Position numbers and translations under genes: made by a program. A stretch of DNA of 64,000 nucleotides from Przewalskia tangutica. Lineage: Eukaryota; Streptophyta; Magnoliopsida; Solanales; Solanaceae. Where the stretch lies: assembly GCA_029844215.1 (NCBI GenBank), contig CM056725.1, positions 41,508,485-41,572,484 of the forward strand, written 5' to 3'. The number at the start of each line of letters is the position of its first letter. The first letter of the stretch is position 1. Below, one piece after another: positions 45,843-56,968 of this stretch. The notes below the pieces were generated by a model. The model saw only the letters and a program-made list of their open reading frames with translations. It was not told where the DNA came from and did not search any database.

Positions 45843-46789
45843 TAGTGGGTCTCAAACTATACAGATTCTGACGTCGTCTCCTTACTATACCTATCAACCA
45901 ATACTCCACAAAACCAACGATGCCACACACGACCAAAATATATCACATGTATATAAACCAATGGACCTTCCATCTGAGGTCCCTTCTCACAATACTCGAA
46001 GGTTGCAGTCCTTTCCAAAATGGGATCTTCAGACATTCCTTTCTCTTCCTGTACTAGGGATGACCCTTCCTTATTCTAAGTCATAGGGATATCACTATTT
46101 GAATCCTTCAATCAAACTCCCACTCAATTAACTGATGTGTTCCCTCGTGTCAACTTCTCTTCTCCGTCATCACATTAGTCAAACTACTGGTTGGTGAATG
46201 ATCCTATTGTTTACCTAGCTTTGTTTACTAACTGATGTAAACTCCAATACTAGTAGTATCTCAATCACGAACACTTATGGATAATGTCACTGAATCTAAG
46301 GTTTGTGTATCATCACAATTAACTCTCAGTCATGGTCAAAATGAATCTCTCTTATCTCAAAGTATTCCTCACGCTATCTTTCCACTCATTAGAGGTTCGT
46401 CACCTTTGGCAGAAGTATTCCTACTATACATCCTCTACTATCGATCTTTACACTGTTATGGGGTAATTACACCTTGTGAACCCTACACAACTATAGTTGT
46501 ATTCACTTCATCATTCTTGTCAACATCCTTCACTCTACACATTACTTGAACAAAAATATTTCTACCTCTGATGGTCCTATCAATTCACCTCCTACTAGAA
46601 ACAAGGGGGATATATATGCTAGGTTGGAATCTGAATCTATCAATGCATATTAAAGGATCAAAATATACATGTAACCCCAATCTATGATGCCTCTTGATCC
46701 TGCCTGGTAGCCACAACATCTATGCGGTTCGAAGGACCGCCAGAACTATAAACTCTACCACGACCTCTACCACGTCTGGCTGACATCTG
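45843..46789 (-). other. post-gag region of E4
   Basis: It lies where the other elements have their non-coding tail but is more diverged. One 90-codon plus-strand frame (46277-46549) has no recognisable motif. I see no pol signature. Confidence 0.55.
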
Positions 46790-47436
46790 AATACCCCGCC
46801 CTGTAGGGCACACAACTATAGAGGAAGAGGAACTAGCCACCCGATCCAGCAGGTCGAGTCACACCACCAGTGCCCCTTCTAAAAGGACATTCTCTAACCA
46901 CATAGCCTGGACGACCGCAATAAAAACAAGCATCTATACCAAAAAGGCATCTCCACAAATGATGCTTACCACACTGGAAACACTGAGGGAAAAATGGCCT
47001 CAACTGAGAAGATCCCCTACTTCTCTGAAAACCTGGAACCCTGGAGCTCTGACCGGCTCCTAAATACCTTGTGGGGTCCAATCTACCACCTGATAACTGT
47101 GGGGGTATGTTCTGTGTAGACTGGGACGAATATCTCACCCGCTGCTGAGACTGCTCGCCCAGAAACTCACCGGGATATCCGACCAGTCTAACCCTCTTAC
47201 GCTGGTTTCTGTGTTGGCCCTCTACCCTCTATACACATGCATGTACCGGCCGAATAAACCCCTGCTGACAAGTCTGCATCAGCACTAGCCTAAAAAACCG
47301 GTGCAGAAGAACTCGCCGACTGCAGTACAATATCCGGTACTGACTGGGCATAAGCCCTAGTAACTCTCTAAGTCTGACTAGTAGCTCCCACTACTGATTT
47401 GCCCTTCTGGGCAACTGTTGCCTTCCTCGGAGGCAT
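46790..47436 (-). pseudogene. gag: gag relic of E4, capsid deleted
   Basis: The start ATG at 47436 gives the family start (MPPRKATVAQKGKSVVGATSQ). Stops and shifts follow within the N-terminal region and the capsid domain is missing. The frame 47138-46833 carries a Ser/Pro/Arg-rich spacer and the knuckles CFQCGKHHLWRC and CFYCGRPGYVVREC. In the second the metal-binding His is replaced by Tyr, so zinc binding should be lost. The overall length is about half that of E7 gag. Confidence 0.78.
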
Positions 47437-47627
47437 AGCTGTAACACAATAATACGTCAGAGATGGATTATCCTAATAACACAGCTCTATTGCACGATCT
47501 TAGAGTAAGAAGAATAGAAACCAAATCCTAAATATCCTGTAGCCTCCTGTTTATGGGTGTGGCGCACAACACACCGATAATTAAGACTCTACTAGACACG
47601 GTCTGTAGACATTCCGAGGACTGACTG

Positions 47628-47638
47628 CTCTGATACCA
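47628..47638 (-). promoter_or_regulatory. primer-binding site of E4
   Basis: On the minus strand TGGTATCAGAG, an exact initiator-Met-tRNA type. Confidence 0.88.
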
Positions 47639-47642
47639 CTCT

Positions 47643-48059
47643 TGTCACGACCCGAACCCCAGGCCCATGACTGGTGCCCTACCTGGGGACCCTTCTACCC
47701 ATTCATCCCAAGTAACCCGCAGAAGATAAAGATACTCATCATTTTTTTTAAACAAGCAAAGGAAAAGCCGGCAAGGCATCCGCTATATATATATAAGACA
47801 AAATGAAACTGCACTGTACACGAGTCCAATCCCACATATGAATACAGACCTCTAAGAGTTTGATAGAGAACTATGACGGGACAAGGCCCACCCGTACCTA
47901 TAAATATACAAAATCCTGTATCGAAAGATTAGTACCAAAATGATAAGCCCCAGAACAATGGAGCTATCCCAAAAACTCTGAGCAAGGATCCTACACTTGC
48001 AAATCACCAAACTGCGTACCTAAACCTGTGACATGAACGTAGTCCCCCCGGAGAAAGGG
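47643..48059 (-). repeat. E4 5' LTR, U5-side segment
   Basis: It begins (minus-strand end) tgtcacgacccgaacccc and shows the family U5 landmarks (ccctacctggggac, gaatacagacctctaagag, atgacgggacaaggccc). It is cut at 48059 by E9; the rest lies right of the window. Confidence 0.8.
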
Positions 48060-50358
48060 TGTTACACCCCGTAAATTCAAGAAGTTAAGATAAGAACATA
48101 CCCCGGAATATTAGATTGGAAAGTGGAAAGATAAGTTGACAAACATGTGTTGGACGGATTTTGAGTCTATCTTGGAGTGTTGTACCCCAATTGTTAAGAA
48201 TTGCAAGGTGTTTAAAGAGCCTAGTGTGTAGTCCGTTGAATCTAGTTCCCAACGCAACAAACCGTTCGTCGATAGGACATCGGAGTCAAAAGTTATGGAA
48301 GTTTCAAGTTTGGTGCGCAGTCAGGCAAAGCAGTGGTTTCGGTTCAGGGGTACAGCGCCGCGGCGCCGGTTGTACTGGGAGTCCGTGGGGGTTGCAGCGC
48401 TGCGGCGCCGGAATGCTGGAACTTTTCGAAAGTGGAAGCGCCGCGGCGCCGAGGTGGGATTTTTCTGCGGTAAAGGGCGAAAATCAGGGGATATTTTTGT
48501 TAAAAGCCTATGAGAGGGTGACAAGTGTCCCTCCCATCCTTTTGACCAGGAAAGGAGCCTATTTTAGGGCCAAGTCTTGGAAGACTTGGCCATTTCATTT
48601 TCAAAACCCTCCCAAGGAAATCCTCTCCCTTTCTCTCTAGTTTTTCTTGAAGAGACCTTGCCTTAGGAGAAATTGTTGGAGCGGCGACAAGAAGGAAAAG
48701 TGTGGGTAAACTTGTGGGAAGCGCTGGTGGACGAGTTTGACGGAAAAGAAGTGGAAGAAAGGGGCTTTTGTGGGCTTCTCCAAAGGTAAAAGTTTCCCCT
48801 TCTCTTGGATATGGGTTAATACTTGTTATAGTAGTTTAGAAATGAGCCTGAGGCTGTTATATTTTAGTAGTTTAGAATGGAGCACTGAAATGGTTTATAT
48901 TTGAATAGATTTGGATCTTGTTGTCTTGTTGAAACCGAAATGGGCATGTTAGCCTTAAGATTGTAACTTCAATTGGATTTCTAATTTGGTCGTCACATGT
49001 TGTAAAGGGGGAAATTGTAGTTGTTGAAGATGTCTAGGGCTAGATATCATGTTAGACCTAATAACTTGGATTGAGAAGATAATTGGAAAAGATTTAGGAT
49101 TGGTTATATTGTTGGCCAAGAATGGCATGGAAAGTATTGGGTTATTTTTGTATTGTTGTGGGGCGGAATTTTACACGTATTGTTAGGCGTGTAATCCCCT
49201 TGTTTTTGCTGAATTAATTGAGCCTTAAATGTGGCGTTTGGTTATTGAATTCGGCCTTGAAAAAGGTGGCATAGTAAGTAGAAACAAAGGAAGTGTTGTC
49301 CAAATTTCCGTAGAATGTAGGGACCTTGCACTTAGTTTATTCTACGTTCGAAGCTAGAGATTGATAGACATTTTATGACCCTTATAGGATTGAAGTACTA
49401 CGTGTAGCATATTCTTCTTAAGGGAGATAGTACTGTGGAGCATTTTTCTTATTGTCGACAATCGTCGCGAGGTATGTGATTCTTCCTATCCTCTTCAGCA
49501 TGATTATTTGTGAAATATATAGTGCAGTAGATGCAGTGTGTTAAAGGAAATTTGATTTCCCTTGTTGTGCCTTGACTTGATACGAAGTGTAAAGGTCTTG
49601 ATTGTTTGAAAAAGTAGGAAAATCTTATTCGTTAGTAATAAGTACTCGGTGGTTAAAGAATAAGCCCTCTTGGTCTCATAAGGGCTTATAGTTGTAATTG
49701 GTTGGTTTAAAACATAAAGTGTTATAACGGCTTTATGGGAAGTTTGTTATAACCACTTTATGTAGGTAAAAGAATGGTTTGTTGATTTCAAAAGATAAGA
49801 GACTTGACTTATAATTGACCTAAATGGTGTTGAAAAGTGTGAAACCTCTTTCGTGAGAAATGAGTACTTGGTTTTTAAAAGAATTATTGAAATCAAGTTT
49901 TGATTTTCTTAAAAATTCCAAAGTAAGGAACTCGATTTCTAAAAGAAAAGGGACTTAAGGATTTGAAGTGTTTTGGTTTAAAAGAAAGGCAGGGTTTTGT
50001 CTTGACTTATTTTAAAACATAAAGTGTTATAATAGCTTTATGGGAAGTTAGTTATAACGACTTTATGGAAAAATAAAGAAATGGATTTATTATTGGATTT
50101 AGAATGGTAACTTGATTTTTGGGAAAAAAAGAAGTAACTTGTTTTCAAATATTGAACTCTTTGTGATGGAAAAACATAAGTGGCTTGGTTATAAAAGGTA
50201 GGAGTACCTTGATCTTAAAGGGGTTAGATACTTGGGGTTTAATGGTATACTTGACGTGTGCTAAGAAGTGTTTAAAGTACCTTGAGTTGTGTGTAACTTG
50301 CCTATGCTTGTTGTGATAGCCTTTGTTGTGCAAGTGTTTGATTGTGTGCTACCGAGCC
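48060..50358 (+). mobile_element. E9: plus-strand LTR, 5' part, interrupted by E10
   Basis: It starts TGTTACACCCCGTAAATTC and is preceded by a presumed target duplication AAGGG (48055-48059). The U3 differs from the other LTRs: it carries GC-rich palindromes (48345-48460) and no clear TATA box. Downstream it joins the family pattern: the gtgtaatccccttg segment, the donor-like gtcgcgaggtatgtg at about 49466-49480, repeated agtgttataacggctttatgg segments (49720-50060) and cttgcctatgcttgttgtg. It is cut at 50358 by E10; the continuation is outside the window. Confidence 0.75.
48345..48460. repeat. three GCGCCGCGGCGC-type palindromes in E9 U3
   Basis: cagcgccgcggcgccgg at about 48351, cagcgctgcggcgccgg at about 48402 and agcgccgcggcgccgag at about 48438. 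The first and third contain the perfect 12-bp palindrome. This is strikingly GC-rich for the region. Confidence 0.85.
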
Positions 50359-50683
50359 TGTTATACCCCGTAGTTCCAGGGTATGTATGTGAGGACGTAC
50401 GTACGAGAATACGACAGAAATATTGGAAAGAAAGGAAGATGTGATTTTTCGATGGAAAAGTTTCCGGGTTTTGTGAAGGAAAAAGGTTCGTTGATGGGAA
50501 TTGGATTCCCAGATTTGGTATTTGGGCTTCTTGAATTATATTAGAATTATGGAATTTTATTTCCGGAATTGGTCACGTGGGGCCACGGAGAAATTCTGAT
50601 TTTGTGGGGCCCACTTTGTTTTCGAGATTTTGGCCTTTATGGATATTTTCGGAAGATGAAATATTTTGGACGAGTAGGAGGGC

Positions 50684-50693
50684 GACACGTGTC
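50684..50693. promoter_or_regulatory. G-box/ABRE-like palindrome in E10 U3
   Basis: GACACGTGTC, centred on ACGTGT, in the U3 upstream of the TATA box. Related versions (GACATGTGTC, GACACTTGTC) occupy the same place in the other LTRs. Confidence 0.5.
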
Positions 50694-50801
50694 ACCCCCT
50701 AGGTGGCTCTTGGCCGAATTATGCTAGACAAGTGGCCAAGTCTTGCTAGATATTTTGTGTGGACAAGTGGCTTGTGGGACCCACACACACTTGTCCCCAA
50801 T

Positions 50802-50806
50802 CTCAA
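50802..50806. repeat. target-site duplication of E11 (CTCAA), left copy
   Basis: Repeated at 57404-57408. The uninterrupted site in the E10 3' LTR is at 63008-63012 (ccccaatctcaaccacac). Confidence 0.95.
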
Positions 50807-51165
50807 TGTCACGACCCGAACCCGGGCCCGTGACTGGTGCCTTACCCCGGGCACCCTAGTGATACAACATCATAGAAAATCAGCGGAAATAAAACATAAC
50901 ATGAAACAAGAGACATGATAAATAAACAGGACAACCAAGCTTGCATACGTATAAATACATAAAACCCGAGCAGTTATCCTTTACAAACTCGCCACAACAA
51001 CAGTACTACAGACCTCTAAGAAGTGACAACAACTATGACGGGACAGGGCCCCGCCATACCCCTGAATGTACAAGAACCTACAGACTTAGGGTAACATACC
51101 AAAAGATAAGCCTCCGAAGAAACGGGGCTTCCCAACACGCTGAACTGTGATCCTAAGAGCGAGGA

Positions 51166-51742
51166 TGTTATACCCCGTATTTCCAGAATATGTACGTGAG
51201 GGCGTACGTACGAAAGTTTAGCCTTAAAGTCTAGGCATGGGACGTTTTTTTGGGCACAACTCACTAAAAGAATGGTTTTCCGACGAAACGTTTAACAAGA
51301 CTCGCGTAGGATAAATTCCGGCTATGTCATTTCTAATTTTTGCGGATTTTTCCGAGAGACGAAACATTTTGGACCAACGAGAGGGCGACACTTGTCACCC
51401 TCTCATTGATGGATGTGGGACGGCAATAGGGCCGATTGGAAGGGCTTGTTTTGTCAAGGAGTTGGTAGGATATTTTTGTGTAGTAGATAGAATGGACACT
51501 TGCCTAAATCCTCACCCTACACTTGCCTTGCACTTGGCATCATCTTGGCCATTGGTTGGCCATGGCTTGACCTATAAATACCCCCTTAAGAAGAAGAGTT
51601 CTTCATCCACAAATTACTTTCAAAGTCTTGTAAGAACTCTTGTTTCATGTTATGTTTTATTTCCGCTGATTTTCTCTGATGTTGTATCAATAGGGTGCCC
51701 GGGGTAAGGCACCAGTCACGGGCCCGGGTTCGGGTCGTGACA
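51166..51742 (+). mobile_element. E12a: internally deleted plus-strand LTR inside the E11 3' LTR
   Basis: It starts TGTTATACCCCGTATTTCC, has a TATA box at 51573-51579 (cctataaatacccc), then jumps at about 51630-51637 (caaagtcttg/taagaactcttg) straight to the LTR end (tttccgctgattttctc...GGGTCGTGACA). It is followed by TTGAG. Confidence 0.82.
51573..51579 (+). promoter_or_regulatory. TATA box in E12a
   Basis: TATAAAT in the family context. The duplicate in E12b is at 55297-55303. Confidence 0.6.
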
Positions 51743-52193
51743 TTGAGATTGGGGACAAGTGTGTGTGGGTCCCACAAGCCACTTGTCCACACAAAATATC
51801 TAGCAAGACTTGGCCACTTGGCACATGATTTCGGACACAAGGCCACCTAGGGGGTGACACGTGTCGCCCTCCTACTCGTCCAAAATATTTCATCTTCCGA
51901 AAATATCCATAATGGCCAAAATCTCGAAAACAAAGTGGGCCCCACAAAACCGTAAATTTCTCCCGTGGGCCCCACGTGACAAATTCCGGAAATAAAATTC
52001 CATAATTCTAATATAATTCAAGAAGCCCAAATACCAAATCTGGGAATCCAATTCCCATCAACGAACCTTTTTCCTTCACAAAACCCGGAAACTTTTTCGT
52101 CGAAAAATCACATCTTTCTTTCTTTCCAATATTTCTGTCGTATTCTCGTACGTACGTCCTCACATACATACCCTGGAACTACGGGGTGTAACA

Positions 52194-52229
52194 TTCTTCC
52201 CCCCTTAGAAACATTCGTCCCGAATGTTC
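52194..52229 (-). other. polypurine tract and hairpin of E11
   Basis: On the minus strand CTAAGGGGGGAAGAA abuts the LTR. The adjacent stem is GAACATTCG / CGAATGTTTC. Confidence 0.88.
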
Positions 52230-53174
52230 CTTCTAAGTCTCCAAAAAAACACACATGCGCCGGTATAGTCTTCACTACTATACTTTACAAAACCAATTAT
52301 GCCACACATGGCCATAATATCACATACGCGCGAAACCCAAATCCAAACTAACGAGGAATCACCTCTAAGATGTATAACAACACTAACTCTCACTCCTGGT
52401 CAAAAGGATACTCTCCTCGCACCTTCACTTCACAAAAAAATGATCACTTCCATCCTCTTAACACATGTTTGCTTCCTTTCTTACTCGTCGTACCTTTCTC
52501 GTACACCCGAACTCTTTCTAGTACACGTACCATATTTCCGTCATCGCTGCAGTTTCCAAAACCTTGGAGTCACTACCTCCAAACTTGGTCATCTTACTGG
52601 CCTCAAATTCTTTTAAGGCCATCCCCGGCCTTCACGATCCGATTCTGGTTGAACGCATCCACGAACTCGTACGATGGTTACCTAAACTTGGGCCTAGCAC
52701 CCTCGTGACCCTACCACCTGGCGGGACCACCTCGAACTGACCCCACCTCATTCTGGGCTACGGGTTGACCCGCAAATGGCCCTCAACCCGACCCCTAAAC
52801 GCGCCAAACTCTTGTTTCCCGATCCGGAACAATCCTACTAATTTACGTCATGAAAGCTACCACTTCCATCTCACACCCCTCATGTAATTATCTCACAATA
52901 TTTTTCACGCATTTCAAGTATTTCGACAAATACTAACCGTAAAATCACCCACTCAAGACGGCCTTGCATCCAAGGTCCTAAGCATATAAATTCTAAGGCT
53001 CACAATTTGTCTCGTCCCCAGACTTACCCTTTTTCTAACCAGGCTTCTAAATCATATTTTTCCACAATCCAACCAAACATAATACTAAGCACATCATCAT
53101 AACATCAAAACAAACTAGTCTTTAGAGGGGTAAGAATATACCTGTATCAACTGCTTCATTTTCCCTTCGTCGCC
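52230..53174 (-). other. post-gag non-coding tail of E11
   Basis: It contains the family block (cctagcaccctcgtgaccc at about 52695-52715, cctggcgggaccacc at about 52718-52732) and the decayed CTCTAGAG motif (about 53121-53140). Plus-strand frames at 52299-52708 are in this tail and resemble no protein. Confidence 0.75.
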
Positions 53175-54328
53175 CTAATCATAATCCTGACCTGCCGGGC
53201 GCATAGCTGTAGAAGGCGAGGAACCTGCCACTGACCCGGTAGGCTGCGTCATTCTACTTGTCTCTCTCTTCCTAGGACAGTCCCTCGTCACATGGCTTTG
53301 ATGGCCGAAGGTGAAACAAGCACCAGTAAAAAGACGACATTCCGGGATGGCGCTGCGCATCGTGCACCGAGGAAAACACGAACGTGGCTAGAACCCATGT
53401 ATATCGTGAACGAAGCCACGGAGCCACGACCGGCTCGAATACCCGAGCGTCACGAAGGCGTGGAGGATCACTCTGTACTGGAGAAGGTGCATAACTAGCC
53501 TGCCGCTGAGGCGGTCCGCCTCGCAAGTTACCAAAGGACCGCTGTTACGGCGCCTTACGCTGATCGGTCATTCCGTCGACCTCTCGTGCCTCACCCCAGT
53601 GCATGAGCTGCATGCGGGCAATGTCCATGCCCGGTGAAGAGCTACACCGAACAAGCCTCGCCAAGTAATCATCGAGCCGGTGGCGTAGCGGTGCACTCGT
53701 CCTCCATATCGGTCACTAAGGCGGGGACATACCGAGCCAACGAAGTCAAACTCCACGTTGTACTCCTGGCAAATGCGCCGATGCGCCTCAACTTCAAAAA
53801 TCTGTCGGCCCGAGCCCTCCTCATCTGTGGAGGCAAGAAATGTGCAAGAAATGCCGCTTGAGAACTTCGCCCTGCTTTGGGAGCGCATGCTCCCCTCGGG
53901 CGATTCCGTGAATCAAACGATCATTGCGGTATCACGCGGCCGATGCGAACCGAAGTCACCGACTCGGTCTCCGGCCTCGATCACTCTCATGATCAGAATC
54001 GCCGGATGAACTCCTGCGGATCATCCTCAGGCCTCGACCCATAGAACTCTGGCGGGCTGCAGCTCAGAAAGTCCCGCAGTCTCAAACTATCCGTTCTCGG
54101 GTGAACTACGGGTACTACCGGTACCGGAATTGCTGCATCCAGCCTATCCTCGTGCCTTGCCACTATCCTGGCCAATAACTGGGCCATCACCTTGTAACCC
54201 ATCTCCTCTGTTCCTTGCCGTAGGTGCGGCGTCTCGAATGCGTGGCCTCGATGAGAACGCCGCTACTCCACTCGCAGCTCCCTCTGCTACCTTGCCCTCC
54301 TGGGCCCCGATTGCTTGCGTGGAGGCAT
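53175..54328 (-). pseudogene. gag: gag relic of E11
   Basis: The start ATG at 54328 matches the family MPPRKA start (here ccacgcaagcaat). The segment 54202-53993 reads MGYKVMAQLLARIVARHEDR and then SLRLRDFLSCSPPEFYGSRPEDDPQEFIRR without interruption, the beginning of capsid. The middle capsid (53890-53600) needs several frame changes, with EYNVEFD and RVHRYATG visible. The C-terminus (53360-53175) is open and ends TGSVAGSSPSTAMRPAGQDYD. The second knuckle reads CFTFGHQSHVTRDC, where the second Cys has become Phe, so zinc binding is compromised. Many small losses coincide with CAG/CTG triplets. Confidence 0.82.
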
Positions 54329-54518
54329 AACTGGCACATAAGAATACGTCAGAGGGAGTCCAACTGACAACACAACTCTAAGGTATGATCTCAGAATGAG
54401 AAGAATGGAAATCAATCCTAAATGTCCTGCAGCCTCCTGATTATAGATGTGGTGCACAACACACCGATAATCAAGAATCTACTAGACACGGTCTGTAGAC
54501 ACTTTCCGAGGACTAACT

Positions 54519-54530
54519 GCTCTGATACCA
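54519..54530 (-). promoter_or_regulatory. primer-binding site of E11
   Basis: On the minus strand TGGTATCAGAGC, a perfect 12-base initiator-Met-tRNA PBS, four bases from the LTR. Confidence 0.92.
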
Positions 54531-54889
54531 CTTTTGTCACGACCCGAACCGGGCGTGGTCGTGCCTACCGGGAACCCTAGTGATACAACATCAGAGAAAA
54601 TCAGCGGAAATAAAACATAACATGAAACAAGAACATGATAAATAAACAGGCCAACCAAAACAGTTGCCTTCTGTATAAATACATAAAAACCCGAACAGTT
54701 ATCCTTTTTACAAACTCTGCCCACAATAGTACTACAGACCTCTAAGAAGTGACAACAACTATGACGGGACAGGGCCCCGCCATACCCCTGAATGTACAAG
54801 AACCTACAGACTCAGGGTAACATACCAAAAGATAAGCCTCCGAAGAAACGGGGCTTCCCAACCTGTTGACGTGATCCTAAGAGCGAGGA

Positions 54890-56968
54890 TGTTATACCCC
54901 GTATTTCCAGAATATGTACGTGAGGGCGTACGTACGAAATTTTAGCCTTAAAGTCTAGGCATGGGACGTTTTTTTGGGCACAACTCACTAAAAGAATGGT
55001 TTTCCGACGAAACGTTTAACAAGACTCGCGTAGGATAAATTCCGGCTATGTCATTTCTAATTTTTGCGGATTTTTCCGAGAGACGAAACATTTTGGACCA
55101 ACGAGAGGGCGACACTTGTCACCCTTTCATTGATGGATGTGGGACGGCAATAGGGCCGATTGGAAGGGCTTGTTTTGTCAAGGAGTTGGTAGGATATTTT
55201 TGTGTAGTAGATAAAATGGACACTTGCCTAAATCCTCACCCTACACTTGCCTTGCACTTGGCATCATCTTGGCCATTGGTTGGCCATGGCTTGACCTATA
55301 AATACCCCCTTAAGATGAAGAGTTCTTCATCCACAAATTACTTTCAAAGTCTTGAAAATCCTCCCCTCTCCCTTGTGAGCCTTTTCGTCCAAGCCTTCTC
55401 CCCCCCCCCCCCTTGAGTGAAGCTTGGTCGAGGCAACCCCCCATCCTGGCCGAAACCTACCCCCTCCCTTGGTAGAAAAGTTGCCTTCTAGTATTGTTAT
55501 AATGCCCAAAATACCTAGCCCAAATCCCTTAGTACTTAGTAGAAGTTGTGAAGAACTTCTAGGGTTCTTGGAGCTATCGGAGCTTTCAAAATAGGATCTA
55601 AACCTAGCACAGGATCGACGTTTTAACTTGGATAAATTTGGGATTATCGAGGTAAATAAACTTATCCATCTTTTGTAACTAGAGAATACATCTTGTAGAA
55701 GTATAGGAATAAGTATAAATACTTAGAAGGATATTCTGAATAGAATTGAATCATATCACGGTAGAAGGGTATAAAAGAAGAATAATTGAGCTGTACTACA
55801 TAGAATTTGTATTTACTGATGTAGTATAGTTCTGGGTAGGGAAGTGCTGCCCAAATTCACATAGAATAGAGAACCCTCTGCTTAGAGCTTTATACAGTAC
55901 AGTCTAGACGTTGATAGACATATTTGACTGTTATAAGCTGATTCTCTGCGCGCGACATACTCGACTTGGCAATGTCTTTTGACTTAAGCCTGAATAATAA
56001 GAATCTTGAAGTATTTCAAAAAGAATATTGAATCATTTTTAACAGAAGAGTAATATCTGGTTTTTAAAACAAAAAGCTTAAGAGTTATACTAGCTTTATG
56101 GGAAGTTAGGTATAACAACTTAAGAAAGATAAAAGGAACTGTTTTACTTGTTTGTTTATAAAAGCCTTGTATTGATTTCTGTTAATTGTAGTAAGATTGT
56201 TTGATAAGTAGACATATTATGATGCTACATGTGTTAGTGTCTTGTAATGTTGTGAAAGGGGGTCATTCTTGTTGTGCTTACGTGCTAACCGGTAAGTCCG
56301 TTGTACTGTTATTGTATCACCTACCCCCTTGACTTGTTATACCGAGGGCTTGCCACCCTTGATGCGGGTCTATACGGCCTATGCGATCTATGTGACTATG
56401 CGGGCTGCGGGAGTTCCGAGATTGATCATTCGGGTGTTTTATCCGTCTGGGGATGCCTATGCGATGCAATGTGTGACTATCACGGTCTATTGAGACTATG
56501 CGGACTGCGGAGTCGAGGAGAATGCAGGGTTAGCTACCCCGTCGAGGAATACCTCATGCGTGCGTGTGTGACCTATGCGGTGCGGGAGTCGAGTTAGGCA
56601 CGCATAATGATACTATGGGCAATTGGCCTTGCTTCGATCATTCGCGGCCTAGAAAAGACCTGTTACAGCTTACCTATTATTGTTCTTGTTTGTGATATGG
56701 CACTATGTGCAAATGAACTGATTGTATTTGCGAATGGTTTTAAATACTTGATTTCATTTAAGTACTTTACAGTTTCACATACTTGGTACTGTCTTGACCT
56801 CGCCGAAGTGCGTTAAATCTGCGGTAAGAGCGGCAGTGCTAGATCCACATCGTTAGGATCTTTGCTTTGATGTCGGGAGCTCCATCTTCTCCGGAGGCTC
56901 TACTTTTGGGTATGATCTCCCTGTATTGTAGTTAGTTTTGTACATTCAGGGTATGGCGGGGACCTGTC
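54890..56968 (+). mobile_element. E12b: truncated plus-strand LTR inside the E11 5' LTR
   Basis: Nearly identical to E12a over 54890-55360, then it keeps the LTR middle that E12a lost: C-rich leader (55365-55460), cgaggtaaataa near 55650 and irregular ctatgcgg/actgcgg repeats in the variable slot (56340-56600). It stops in gcggggacctgtccc at about 56968, short of the LTR end. The segment with the strong donor-like motif and the 90-bp block is missing. Confidence 0.78.
55297..55303 (+). promoter_or_regulatory. TATA box in E12b
   Basis: TATAAAT, identical in context to E12a. Confidence 0.6.

Larger units (their letters stand above)
14571..48059 (-). mobile_element. E4: base-layer LTR retroelement (minus strand)
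   Basis: Visible parts on the minus strand are 5' LTR end (48059-47643), PBS (47638-47628), gag relic (47436-46790), post-gag region (46789-45843), hairpin and polypurine tract (45842-45806), and 3' LTR (45805-45454, continuing at 15621-14571 beyond the E5 insertion). The 5' LTR is broken at 48060 by E9 and the 3' LTR at 14570 by E3, so E4 extends past both window edges and hosts everything else. The interior is only about 1.8 kb and has no pol. Confidence 0.75.
50359..50806 (+). repeat. E10 5' LTR, first segment (U3)
   Basis: TGTTATACCCCGTAGTTCC to ccccaatctcaa. It contains CACGTG and GTGGGGCCCAC-type sites (50570-50620) and the palindrome GACACGTGTC (50684-50693). It is interrupted after CTCAA (50802-50806) by E11 and matches 62571-63012 of the 3' LTR. 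Confidence 0.9.
50359..52193. repeat. large inverted repeat (arms about 554 bp)
   Basis: The left arm, 50359 to about 50912, is the E10 U3 followed by the E11 LTR end. The right arm, about 51639-52193, is its reverse complement: the E12a LTR end followed by E11 U3. The spacer is about 725 bp. The arms include mirror-image CTCAA (50802-50806) and TTGAG (51743-51747) at the joints. Confidence 0.88.
50807..52193 (-). repeat. E11 3' LTR (chimeric)
   Basis: U5 side 50807-51165 (minus), E12a 51166-51742 (plus), U3 side 51743-52193 (minus). The normal 3-kb middle of the LTR is missing. Confidence 0.85.

Noticed and set aside
46277..46549. 90-codon plus-strand frame in the E4 tail
   Set aside because: Opposite to the element's coding strand, with no motif recognised and no counterpart in other tails.
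48161..48640. 159-codon plus-strand open frame in E9
   Set aside because: It lies wholly inside LTR U3/leader, is carried by the GC-rich palindromes, and shows no domain. I treat it as an accidental frame.
52299..52708. Two overlapping plus-strand frames of about 105-112 codons in E11
   Set aside because: They fall in the post-gag tail, antisense to gag, and resemble no protein.
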